From Trochalopteron elliotii (taxonomy: Eukaryota > Chordata > Aves > Passeriformes > Leiothrichidae), in assembly GCA_024734555.1 (NCBI GenBank), contig JANPWX010000080.1:4672164-4736163 (forward strand): a stretch of DNA of 64,000 bases, in the 5' to 3' direction. How positions within the stretch are numbered: the stretch's first letter is position 1; every line of letters starts with the position of its first letter. The notes beneath the pieces were generated by a model. That model made no database searches. It worked only from the letters and a program-made list of their open reading frames with translations, and was not told the origin of the DNA. The translations under genes were made by a program, and so were the position numbers. Of this stretch, positions 27,172 through 38,900 are shown piece by piece.

Positions 27172-27269
27172 TTGGTTTGGTTTGGTTTGGTTTGGTTTGG
27201 TTTGGTTTCATTTAGTTTTGTTTTGTTTTGATTAGTTTGGTTTGGTTTAGTTTGGTTTCGTTTCATTCA
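27172..27269. repeat. (TTTGG)n pentanucleotide array
   Basis: About seven perfect TTTGG units occupy 27172-27208. A degenerate tail of TTTTG, TTTAG, TTTCG and TTTGG words runs to about 27269. The clean part is a likely polymorphic microsatellite. The minus-strand open frame across it begins with a Lys-Pro-Asn-Gln-Thr repeat produced by the array and is not a gene. Confidence 0.9.
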
Positions 27270-27699
27270 GCAGAAAGATTTGTTAAAATCTCCACCTAGT
27301 TCCACCAGGCTATAAGGATTAGAGGAATGAGGAATAGAAAATGGACAATGGGAAGAGCAGTCACCACATAAAAAAAAGTCAAACTTGATTTAAAATAGTG
27401 CATGCAACCTGCACACCTCTTCAGGAAAAGCAAAAAACTTATATTGATTTGGCGTCTGCTGCTATTTTTAAATCCCAAGTATGAGATATCATATTTGATA
27501 AAGCATGATATTTTGTCTGATGTTCAGCAGTGATAAATGATAAACTTCAGTGTTTTTTTCTGCATATTTTTTTCATAATTCATTGTTCTCCATTCCTGCC
27601 CAAGTTTACAGTGCTGCACCTGTCCCCATTGCTCTTCTGTTTCATTTATTTCAGACCATTTTTTCAACTTGTCTTTGTAGCTTTGAATTTTAAACCTCA
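27270..27699. other. AT-rich DNA between CR1 fragments
   Basis: No gene is seen. Some of it may be the most decayed middle part of an ancient CR1 whose ends are at about 26785 and 27870, but I could not match individual blocks. Confidence 0.4.
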
Positions 27700-27870
27700 C
27701 ATATTTTAATTTCCTTCAATGCCACTAGGTAGCTGCAATCTCCTGGGTCCTAAATGAAAATATTGAACAAAACTACACATCTGCTTTATAAGGGAACCAT
27801 TGATAACTGGACCTTTAGTATGTTTTATCAGTCTTACAACAGTGAAGGAAAAAATAACAAAAAAAGGGTT
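27700..27870 (-). mobile_element. ancient CR1 LINE fragment, reverse transcriptase core region
   Basis: On the minus strand the translation between about 27850 and 27760 includes GPVINGSLIKQMCSFVQYFHLG. This lines up with the CR1 reverse transcriptase segment [22 protein letters not shown], allowing for heavy decay. At the DNA level AATGAAAATATTGAACAAAAC on the plus strand matches the antisense of the LFNIFIN codons. The copy is inactive: the Pro-Gln-Gly-Ser core is lost and the frame is short. Confidence is moderate because the alignment was made by eye. Confidence 0.55.
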
Positions 27871-28257
27871 TTTTTGGTACACTAGGTCCATTTGGTTAAA
27901 AAGTTTACATTACATACATTGTCTTTAGCCAAATCTTTGGCACAGCTAAACGTGGCAGATAAACAATGTGATATGGTTCTATTTCAGAATACAGGAATGG
28001 GTTTCAATTTTAACATAATAGTACAATAGTTCCTCTTGCAAGACAAGATAGTTTTTCTCCAGCAGTGAATCAGCACTATCTAGACACTTAGGGATGGAGA
28101 AGAACAAAGAAAATTTCAGCATGTATTCTTGATATACTATTTAAAAAGTGACCGTGAGAACATTCTCTATACTGTGGTGAATGGTACAAGTATCCAGTGG
28201 TTCAATCCCTCAGCTTGATGTTTTCTGTTTCTTGTTCTTTTGTCTGCCTCAGTTTCT
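27871..28257. other. AT-rich unique DNA, no gene seen
   Basis: No open frame, RNA or repeat family recognised. Confidence 0.55.
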
Positions 28258-28379
28258 CTCACACACAGTCACACATTCTTACACACTCACACGTACTCTT
28301 GCACACTCTGACACACTCTTACATACACTTTTACACACTCTTACACACTCACACTCAGACACACTGAGATGCACACACA
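28258..28379. repeat. degenerate CA-rich tandem repeat (CACACTCTTACA-like)
   Basis: Imperfect tandem copies of a unit close to ACACACTCTTAC, with variants such as CACACTCTGACA and CACGTACTCTTG. The copies differ by point changes and length, so this is an aged compound minisatellite or microsatellite. It forces the Thr/His/Leu/Ser-rich open frame at 28181-28411, which is not a gene. Confidence 0.85.
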
Positions 28380-31300
28380 AAACTATGTGTGAGCTTGCTT
28401 TTCATAACTGACATTCCTTTTGACCACCCTTTATGCTGAATAATTCATTGCATATGACATTCCAATTAGTAAACAAAAACTTCAGTCCAAAAGAGAAAAT
28501 TAAATTACATTTTCTGTACTATTCACATCTGTTTGCAAACCAGCAATAAGTCATCACTTAAGACGTTGCTCTGGAAAAAATGCTGTAGAATGATGGATCA
28601 CATTGTTAATCTGAGAGCAAATTGCAGTCACTTCTTTAATACCTGGAACCCAACTTTGTACAAAACTCATACTTTTGAATTAGTGACTGACAGAATGAAT
28701 GCGAATGCACAGACTACTTTAAAAAGAGGTGTTTTTCTAAATTCAATTGAATTATGCAGAAAAATACAGCTGAGAAGCTGGCTGGGTAAACAGACCACAA
28801 AGCAGAGTCAGTGTATTTCAATTATTAAAGTAGTTTGCAACTTTCCCAGATCATTCTAGACCTTTACAATTTTTTTCTAGGTATAATAAAAAGTTGTTTC
28901 ACCTCCTGTACCAGACTTGGTTCTATCATTGGTTTAATTTGAAGATGTATTTTTTTTCAAAATATTACATTTTAGACTACCTCTGTGTATTAAAATAAGG
29001 TCTCTGCCATTGCAGTTGTAAATAGCATAATCTGCCACATTTCAGTGTGTTTGTAATGATAAGGCTGATTTAAATGGGAACAAATGCACTACCTGGATGT
29101 CTTTCCAAAGAAGGAACAAGGCAAAAATAGAATGGACCATGCATAAGGAAGAGATCCCACTATCCTCACACATGAATGACATTTCTGCCTTCAAGTTCTC
29201 TTTCCCACTGCTCCTTGTTCCTCTAGACCAATCAATCTATAGTTTCATTTTATTTCATCATTTCCCTGCCAGGTAAGCCTTAGGGGAAATAACTGTTGCC
29301 TTTTTTCATGCACTCTCCTTGCAGTGAGCTCACTGCCTTTGAATATAAGGAGGGACAGCACTGAAAACATCGGATAACACAAACTCTCTTCATTTACCTT
29401 GAAAAAGGTTGTCTTCAGCCATCAGATACAGACTGCAGTGGATGACATTGTTCTGACAACTCGAAACACTGACCTGTGTTTCTATAGTCAAAACAATTTG
29501 GAAAACCAAAATCACATTTTCCTTAGTTCAGTGCAGTAGAGATATCTCGTCATTTCAGGCTGATTGCTAAAATTTTACCATCTTAAAAAAATACAAAACT
29601 ATTTTTTCTTCATATAGGTGCAGCTACATATTTTTGGACCTTTGCAAGTAAATTAATTTCTTTTAATTTTGGGTGAAAAACTGTATGTCTGGATATGGAC
29701 TGTACTCAAAGCCACCATACCATGGCTCAGCATGGCTCTGCTGCTCAGTCACACCAGGCTCTACAACTTGAATTACCTCCTTGACAGCACACTTTTAAGG
29801 GGCTGGACACATATGATTTTAAGACCATTGATATTTTGTTCTCCTCATTAATTTCTCCTTCATCTAAAGTAAGATGGATTTATTCCAGTCTTTTTTACAG
29901 CAAAAGTATAGAAAATGTCTGGGAAATGATAATTCCAGACTGGCACTGCACTGGAGTCAGAGGCACTGGACGTTAAAAAATAGCCATTGTGGAATACAAT
30001 GCTCTCCTCAACCATGCCACTGCTTCTTGCCAGGCTTGCACCTACTGAAGAGATGATTTCTTAACATTACCAAGACACTAGGAAGTGCCACTTTCTATTA
30101 AACAATTCATTTTACTTAGCCTGAATTGAAACATCAGTTTTCCAGTAAGTTCTGGGTTGTTAGAGGCATTGAAAGATTTAATTTTCCCAAGCAGAAAGAA
30201 AAGAGACTCTAGTGAACTGTTTTCAATGCCAATTTGGAATTAAAAGGTAGAAGTCATCCCTGACACAGTCACAGCTCTGCCCTGAGTGTGTTCCCTGCTC
30301 TTTCTTTTGTTATTCCCTGCTGAATTGGATACAATACTGCAGTTGAGAAGTTGGTAAAATAAAAGATAAGGAATGTGTAAAAAATCAATAATCACCTTAG
30401 TTAAACTTGATATGAACTAAGTTTATTTAAAAGTTGCCTTTTCATTTATTTTTTCACATCATTTAATTTGGCATTATAGCAAACTTCTTTAGAATGCAAA
30501 TTAGGTGAAAAATGCTTTCTGCTTTAACTTTAAATCCCTTGACTCTGCTCATCTTCATCATGACTTTATCCTGTTAAAAAGAGCTCTGCACACCACATTA
30601 TTGCTTAATTATCCCGCATTGCATTTTCATTGACAATCAAAAATTCAAAAGTGCTGACATTAACTTACTAATAGACACAAAACCTCTTCTGTCCATTACG
30701 TGTGGAACAAAATTCCAATCATATAGGCAGTATTGCTTGGATATTGTTGTCATATTTTAACACTGGAAAAACAACCCAAAAAATGAAATCCCAGACTTTA
30801 AAATTAAGTCATAACCTGTTCTTGCACTTTCCAGAAAAAAAAATAGGATGCCATCTAATATTGAAATCAAAACTGTGGCTCCAGCAGAAGCCACATAACT
30901 ATCAAGAACAGAACACCTAAAAGTCAATTCTCTCAACAAAGACATTGATCATAAACATGGAATATTTTTAAAGGATTAGAGGGCAGACCCACAACATAAA
31001 AATTTGTACTTCCTCACAAATTATACGTGTATATGTATTTATTTATAGGTATTCTGACTAGAAAAAATATTTTACATGTCTCAATTTATTAGACAGTGTC
31101 TATAAACATTTTGTGGTTTAGTTTTTAAAAATATTAATTTATTATATGATCAAGCATAAATCTGAGCTATGCTATTGTCTTACCTAAAAATAAGTTAGTT
31201 TGGTCATGATTTTTCAATTCTGATACAAATTAAAAACCATAGCATTCAAAACTAATCTTAGTTAAACTTTGGTGTCCTAAACCAGTCCATTTACAAGTCT

Positions 31301-31769
31301 AAAGTAGGTATTATATTTCTTATGGATGATAAAGACTTTCTTATGAATCACTGGGCTGAAAATATGGCTTACAACAGCTTAAAGACGTTTCAGATAAATT
31401 TGATTGTTGCTGTATCCTACTGTTTTGTCCCTTTCCTAACTTAAATTCAACAACAAAAAGCAAGTTTGATTTTTGCCATGATTAAATATGTTACTAAATT
31501 AGCTGTAATAAAAAAGAGCATCCATGACTTCCCTCCCCTTCAGATTACCACTAATAATAATTTGCTTCACGGGAAAATCTGTTGAATCTGTGGCAGTCTA
31601 ATAGAATTGCTGCAGGATGACCACAAGCATTAATCTCAGTTAAATGTTAGAGACGTTGTTTAGAGATCAGAAATGGGTACATATTGTGTAGAATGTTGTA
31701 CAGCCTGTAGGAATTAATCCTTTCCTTTTTTTATTTTCTTTTTTTCATTGAGTACATGCAGAGAGTTTT
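28380..31769. other. AT-rich unique DNA, no gene seen
   Basis: Unique sequence. Open frames of 60-108 codons (for example 28533-28859, plus) show no homology I recognise. No RNA gene, transposon end or GC-rich patch is present. Confidence 0.55.
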
Positions 31770-32010
31770 CTATTTTTTGCTTTAACTGAGCACTTGCAAG
31801 TGCTGCTGATACAGCCACAGTGAAACATGACTTTTGAAATTATAGATCTTGTCATTGAGGTATTTTTGCTATTTGCACCTAATTAATTAGTAATAGATGT
31901 GGAAGCAGCATTCTGACCTAGTTATAAATCTCTGTAGGTACATGTATATTTATAGAATTCCTCGTTGGACTAGATCATTAGACAGTGAGCAATAAATGAA
32001 CTTTAAATGA
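31770..32010. promoter_or_regulatory. candidate enhancer with two short perfect palindromes
   Basis: A 16-base perfect palindrome at 31789-31804 (AGCACTTGCAAGTGCT) carries CACTTG and CAAGTG, both E-box type and both close to NKX2-type sites. About 75 bases on, CTAATTAATTAG at 31879-31890 is a perfect 12-base palindrome of overlapping TAATTA homeodomain sites, followed by another TAAT. AT-rich homeobox-type words (TTATAAAT, AATAAATGA) continue to about 32000. This density is like that of conserved developmental enhancers, but conservation cannot be judged here. Confidence 0.35.
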
Positions 32011-35000
32011 TTTAGTGGTGTTAGTTTCTTGTCAACTTTCACAAATACCTCTGCTGAGCAGAAGTACTTATAACACAAGAACAAAAAGTTAAGTAGAACT
32101 ATCCTACAACATGTCCTGGTTTAAAATTTTGCACACCTTATTGACATTTTGAACTTGCAGCTCAATATGCTATCTAGTGAACTTTTACCTGTGATGAGAC
32201 TACTATTGATCCACACGACATCTAAAGCTTTCTGATCTTTAAAAAGGTCTCTTTTTTTGTATTTACTTTTCCTTCTTTAAAACATGTTAAATCCTTTTGT
32301 ATTGTCTGATGCACTAAACTCACCTAACTGTAATACCAGACTTAGGATGGAGAATGCTTTTCAGATATACTAACTGTTTAAATTTATGAGCACAGCTGGT
32401 GTTCCTTCCTTATTGCTTTATAGTGCTTTCTTGTGGATTTTTTTCCCTGATAATATCTCATCTTTACATATCAGAAAGAAACCTGAACATTAATCACAAG
32501 ACTACAGAGAAAGACGCCTCCATGCTAGAAGCTTATGACTTTTTACAAAGGTAAATCTCTTCAGCTGAATTGTATATGTACATGCACATCTATACAATTT
32601 TCTCTTGCAAACACCTGCAAACAGTTGAGTTTAATTAAACTGCAGCTGTTGCTGACTGAGAACAGACATTTACCAACAAATATGCTAACCTTACATTGTC
32701 TTTCCCTGTGCCTATTTTTTTTACTCCCAATTATCTGTTAACATTTTTCTTTAATGGTAGAAACATTTTGAAATATATGCTGTGTAATTAAAGTCTAAGA
32801 ATCAAAGTGCTGTCTAAAGTGGTGGGCATGTGATGAGAGTAATGATGCTCCCTAGATGAGGAGCTTAGAGACTAATGTATATGCAAATAATATCAGTTTA
32901 CTGAGCACCTTGAAAGCCAAATTGCTCATCAGAAGACGTTTGGGGAAATGAAGAATATTCATAGATAATGTAATCCAAGCCCCTGAGTTATATGCCATCT
33001 TAGAATAGGATAACCTAGTAATTAGGCCAGTTCCTAATAAGAGGAAAGATAAAAAAAGAAAAAATAGAACTAAGAACAGAAATAGACAATACTGATGCTG
33101 GAGACAAAATGTGGCAGAAATTTATTCACTTTTATATTGTTCAAAAAAAAGTTAAAGCTGTCTTGTCTGTACTGACAGTCAAGGACCATCAATAACCAAG
33201 GAAATGTAAAGCTGCTTCCAATCATTCATGATCTATAGTTACCTCTCTGGGAAGCCTTATTGGTGGTAAACTAAGGAAAAGAAAAATCCCCATCAGCTGT
33301 TCCATTTAATCGGCAGTAATCAAAAACTATTTGGTAACCAAAACCTACATCTCCAAATTATCTCACATGGAAATCACCACATTGTTGCACTTGCAGCCCA
33401 GATGCACTCTTCCATCAATTTTGATAATTATGATTCTTCAAACATTGAGTAGTAACACATATAATGAAGATGTATAACATCCTAAGCAATCTGGAACTGC
33501 TAATACATGAAGTGGGAAGATACACAGAACCTGAGAAGGAACTTAGAATCTCAAAATTAATTTTTTAATAGGAAACTCGTTTAAGTTTCTGCTACCTTTC
33601 AATATATACAGGTATATAACAAATTGACATACAAAAATATATAACTACCTTAGGAGATTCACAAAACCCACAATTTTTAAAAATAGTATGATTTATTGCA
33701 AGACCAGAGAAACTACTTTTCTCACTATATTTTAGCTATCAGACTTATTTATCAGTAGATCGCACGAGAAAATAAAGAAGTACTTTATGTTCAGTTATTT
33801 CTGTGGCAGGCTTTCTCTTGTCATTTTATAAAGATGTACTACTGCTTCACTGACATATCTATAAAAGGAGACTGTGTAATTAGTACCTTCCAATGAGTCC
33901 TCCATATCAATTCATACCATCTACCATGGGGGGCATTTTCATCAAACTATGTATGTATCTCTCCAGTACTGAGAGGAAAGAACATGTTTGTAATTTGCAT
34001 CAGATAAAAGGAGCCAATTCTAGAAAGCAATAGTAGATCAGCATAATCTGTTATATCTGAAACAATATTTATGACTGCTTCAAGAGCTCCTGGTTAACAC
34101 AAATTAATGCTTTCTGTTTCTTCCAGCAATCTGTCAGATGCAGAAGTCAGATCCACGGGCTGATCCATGCCTGAGGAGGAGCATGGGAACTTAAATCCCA
34201 CAGCACACTTTCCTAATCCCCATAACACCACTGTCACTCCCTTCACTGAAATGTAGCAGGAGGAGAAGTTATTTCAGCCAGTGTGATGGAGCAAAAGATT
34301 GTTTCCAGGAAGTTTTCCTAAACTTGTAAAATTGCTCAACCCCAAATGGGGATTCTTAGCAAAAACATCCTACTTCTAGGCTAGAGGTTAAGCTCCCTGT
34401 GGACATTCAGACACGATTGGTGTTTCCAGGAGGAGCAGGAACCTCCCAAAGTGCATTTGAAGCTCTCCTCTACTAAAACATTAGCCTGAGCTAGTGTTCT
34501 TCACATACAAAACACCCTATTTCTATACTTGTTTTTCCCCGAAGTTTTTCAAAATCATGGGATTTTTATCTCTCTGGGGCATGTCATAACCACTGGACTA
34601 CAGGCAGGTGGACAGATGTATTTAGTTGGCATCTGCCTACACCACTCTGCTTAAGGGATTTTGAGATTTGCTACTTCACAATCAGGGCGAGATGCTCTAA
34701 TTTACAAGCTGTATCACTCCCTGGAGAGGTTCTGGTCCCAGAGCTGTAATGTGAAATATATAATCAGCCCAATTAAGGCAAAGTCCCCAAGAAAGGGCAG
34801 AGGAAAATTTAACCTTCAGAATGAGAAAGGAACTAAACTAAAATTCTTCTCCACAGTTAGAGCCAGTCTGCAGGACTAGACTACTGCATGCTAGAGGAGT
34901 GTTCAGCACAAAGTATGAGCTGCAGGATGAACAGTGCATCTGAATATATGAAGAAATCACTAAAAAACTTTCCAAATAAGAAAATTTGTATCTTGGAACT

Positions 35001-35368
35001 TTGAATAAGTACTTTAGATAGAACAAATAGAAGCACGTGGTGGATGAAAATATTTATAAACATAAACATATAAACATGAATAAGTTACAACTTCTCAGTG
35101 CCTTCCTCTTCTTCCTGGGTGTCTATGATGGACTGAAATCCCATTTAATGCATCAAAGTCTCTCTTTGATGGCAGTCCTAGACAGACTTTAAAAGAACCT
35201 GACAGTGCTGTACTAATTTGTACAGTTACACTCCTTTTCAGGTCATAATTTACAGTTAACTTAAAAATTATTATAATAATTAATTTAGTATAGAAATTTT
35301 AAAATATCTAGAAATGTCAACATTTACATACACAGCTACATTTTTGTAACTTTGCTTTCTGAATTAGG
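32011..35368. other. AT-rich unique DNA, no gene seen
   Basis: Unique AT-rich sequence with one POU-octamer ATGCAAAT-type word near 32881-32889. No supported gene, RNA or transposon. The open frame at 34661-34879 is short and unremarkable. Confidence 0.55.
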
Positions 35369-35880
35369 ATCACAGAATCTCCTGAGTTGCAAGGGACCCG
35401 TAAGGATCACCAAAGTCTGATTCCTGGCCCTGAAAGGACAGCCCCAAGAGTCACACCATTTTCCTGAGAACAATGTCCAAATTCTCCTTGAGCTCTGTCA
35501 GGCTGGCGCTGTGACCACTTCCCTGGGGAGCTGCTCCAGTGCTCAGCCACCCTCTGGGTGAAGAGGCTTCTCCTGATACCCAACCTAAACCTCCCCTGGC
35601 TCAGCTTTAGGCCACTCCCTCGGGTGCTGTCACTGAGCAGAGATCAGGGCCTGCCACTCCCCTTCCCCTCAGGAGGAAGGTGTGACTGCAGTGAGGTCTG
35701 CCCTCAGTCTCCTCCAGGCTGAGCAGACCCAATGCCCTCAGCTGCTCCTCACACGGCTTCTTCTCCAGATCGTTTGTCTTCATGGCCCTCCTTTGCACAC
35801 TTTCTAACAGCTTTATATGTTTCTTATATTTTGGTGTCCAAAACTGCTCCTGGGACTTGAAGGGAGGCCACACCAAACCG
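35369..35880 (-). mobile_element. CR1 LINE, 3' part with end of reverse transcriptase
   Basis: The best repeat in the window. On the plus strand it starts with ATCACAGAATCTCC and TTGCAAGGGACC, the CR1 3' end in antisense, and runs through the usual 3' region (TGGGTGAAGAGGCTTCTCCT near 35560). The minus strand at 35607-35876 is open for 89 codons. Its residues 10-55 (QEQFWTPKYKKHIKLLESVQ, then RRAMKTNDLEKK, then LRALGLLSLEE) match the C-terminal end of CR1 reverse transcriptase. After the LSLEE segment the frame drifts into GRPHCSHTFLLRG, consistent with a frameshift against the family pattern. The copy is 5' truncated near 35880, with weak similarity perhaps to 35930. It cannot encode a working protein. 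Confidence 0.93.
35607..35876 (-). pseudogene. CR1 reverse transcriptase C-terminal remnant
   Basis: An 89-codon open frame inside the CR1 copy. It keeps the QFW-P-YKK block, the VQRRA block and the LR-LGL-SLE block typical of the last part of the CR1 ORF2 polymerase. It lacks the catalytic palm motifs and the upstream endonuclease, which were lost by 5' truncation. The first Met codon is incidental. No function is expected. Confidence 0.85.
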
Positions 35881-35930
35881 TTTAAGTGCCAGCTTTCCTT
35901 CGAGGCAGTACAGCCACTGCTTAATTCTCA

Positions 35931-38900
35931 CTAAATTAAGTAGAAACTCTGCACATGCCCAGATACTTTGAAGAGCAGTTTTGAGATTACATAATTCTTC
36001 TAATGCCTTGAAGAATTAGGGACTCAAAATAATGATTCCCTTAGTGTTCAGAGTGGCAGTGCTTACCATGCCCCAGGGAGTAAGACATTGCTGTCCCTAT
36101 GAGCAGTTTGTCCTTTGAGGTTTTCTCTTGCACTTGTCAGTGATTTATCTCTCTAGTGCAGCGTGCTGGAGTGTATTCTGTGGTTCCTATTAGAATCCTG
36201 TTTCCCCTTATCTCAGGGATGAACTCTTAAAGGATTTTTTTTAAATTTATTTTTTTTCCTAAATACTCCAAATCAGGACTCTTCATTTAGGTTGAGCTTG
36301 ATTTGGACCAAAAAAAAAAAAATTGGTTCCTACATAATGAGCCTGTTCTTTGGCACACTGAGGAATCATACTGAGGTTTTTATGTATGTTAATCCAACAC
36401 ACATTTTAGATGAAGTAATTCTCAATTTTCAAATTGTATTAACCAAATACTTTAATAAGACTAGACCATGAAATAACATTATAAAATAGATTTGCTGGTC
36501 ATTCTCAGCTTTTGACACCTGTTTTTACCTTTTCCTTCTTTGATCTATTATAATTTACCTAATAAACCAAATTCATGGAGTATTTTTTTTCAGAAACACT
36601 AGATGTTTCAAGTTTTACATATTTTACATCTAGCTTTTGCTAGCTAGGGAGCTCATTAGCAGTTACTTCTTGTGGTGAATAAAATGTCACCTGAGAGTAT
36701 AAGACCTCACTAATTCACAAGTTCACATTCTTTTAAGAGGTTGCTTAACCTTTAAGTCAACTGCAGCATATTAAAATTAAGCTGTTTTCAGCAGATAACA
36801 GATTATTCAGTAGTACTGGAATTTCCAGGTTATGCAGTTTCATTGGAATGCAACTGTTTAAAATATTGCCAGACATGAAATTCCAATAGTTAAAAGTCTG
36901 TGCAAATGCTTCAAAACATAACTGTTAAATGTGTTTTGAATGAGATGCAATCTTTGAAGGGAAATACCTCATCATTGTTTTGACTACTGTAATGCAAATA
37001 ATCAGCATAATATCTGGAATTAATAATAGTATTCCAGACAGCAAAAGAAATGAGCAGGAATTGCTTTTGTTTTTACATCACAAATGTAATTTGTGAAAGG
37101 TGGCAGACTGACAAGTCTGGGAACCTAACAGCAGAACAGCTAATGGAAATGCAAGTTCTCTAAATCACTGAATATATCTTTGTGAAAAATTTCTTTGGCA
37201 AGGCAAAAATCATAAGGTTTGAAGTTTTCCTGCAACTTAGAAATGATTGATAATACTGGGTTTGAGTTTTTCACAGAAATATTTGGCAAACTTTTTCTCT
37301 TAATGTGTAAATTTCTGTCTATGAAAAGGTTGTGTATACCAGTTAGTTGAATTATTTTGTTTTCTAGGATGCTCTATATAACAGAAAATACTTCTATGAG
37401 GTGTCAGAAGACCAGTCAAGGAAATAGGAATTTTTCTATTTTATTTGTTAAAAATATTGCCACTAGTTTAACTAAGCTTTCACTCTTGCTAAGTATTTTG
37501 TCTCATCTTTATGCCAGTGGAAAGAGGCATTCTAGCTTCATGAATTTGAAGATTAGTTACATGATTTTATGAATTTTTGTGTAGTTGATTTTTTAAATTA
37601 TATTACTTGTGGTAACTTAGCTATTTTCCAAAATGAACCTGTATAGTCCCATTGTTTGTCTTGCAAATGAAGTGAAATTCCTGTGCTTGGAAAGAGAAAT
37701 TATTAACCCTGATGTAAACTCACACAAAGAGATTTAAACCATCATATACACATTTTTCTTTTTATTTCAGACTTTTTACTACCAGTAAATATTAAATTTG
37801 AAACTAGTGCTCTTCAAAAGTGTTGTATGATGGCCATTTCCACAATTCTTTCCAAACCTATTTAGTTTGCACTTTGATCACATTCATGCCAGCTACAGCA
37901 GTGAGTTGTAATGTCAAAAACCTGTCTTCTGAGAAGCTGTGCAGGTAACATTTGCAGCAGATATCACAAGATTTTCAGACAAAAGGGAACACATATATCT
38001 ATCCTTTGTGAATACCGTATTTCTAGTGTGAAAATTTGTGAAGGAGTCCAGCAATAGATGGAATTAATAAATTTGGACTGTGATGTAATTTTAAACGATG
38101 TAGGAAATAATACTTTTTCCTTTCAATATTTTCATTGCATCAGACAGCTAAAGCAGCAATTAATGATGGCGATCAATTCTTTTATCCTGCCTTTCTTTTA
38201 AAAAGAATGACATAGCACAGCAACAGAAGTGAACTTTGTTCCTAAGCCTGATTGTTTTTGTTTGTTGTCTGAAAGTTTCTGATTTTTAACTGAAATAAAA
38301 ACGAAGCTATTGACAATAACACTAAAAGCCTTATATCTGAATCACTTTTCATTCATTGTACTTCAACAATAAATGTAAAACTTTGTCACTGCATAAGTCT
38401 TGTGAGAGAAATTTGACCTCAGATTTAGTACACATAAATTTGGTGTCACTTCTCCCTTCAGACCAAAGTCAATATTTTGCTAATGAAAAACATTACACTA
38501 ATAGAAATTTATTTAGTGCATTAATGTTAACCTTTTTTTTAAAAAAAATGCAAATTTATTTTAAAAAGAAATTTAAGGATTTTTTCACTTAAATATTTTT
38601 AATAATTAGATACAGCTTTACATTATTATGCACTGGAAAACTGAACAAAGTGGAAGCCTTGATGTTATTTCAGGGGAAGTAATTAGAGTCAGTAAATCTA
38701 CTAATAAATGACAGCATAGTTATAAATACAATTTTTGCTCGCTAGTGAATATGTACATTTAGGACAAACTAGCAGAGATTATGAGATTACTTCTGTGTTA
38801 AGAGACTTTTTGTTCAGTCAAGGAAAGAACATATGACTTGGTGAGAACTGAAATAGAATAAGTGAGAGAAGCGAGTAAGTTGTAGGCCTCATGAATACAA

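Noticed and set aside
28258..28379. Possible CRISPR-like or satellite array
   Set aside because: The units are short, imperfect CA-rich words without unique spacers. This is a degenerate simple repeat in a vertebrate genome.
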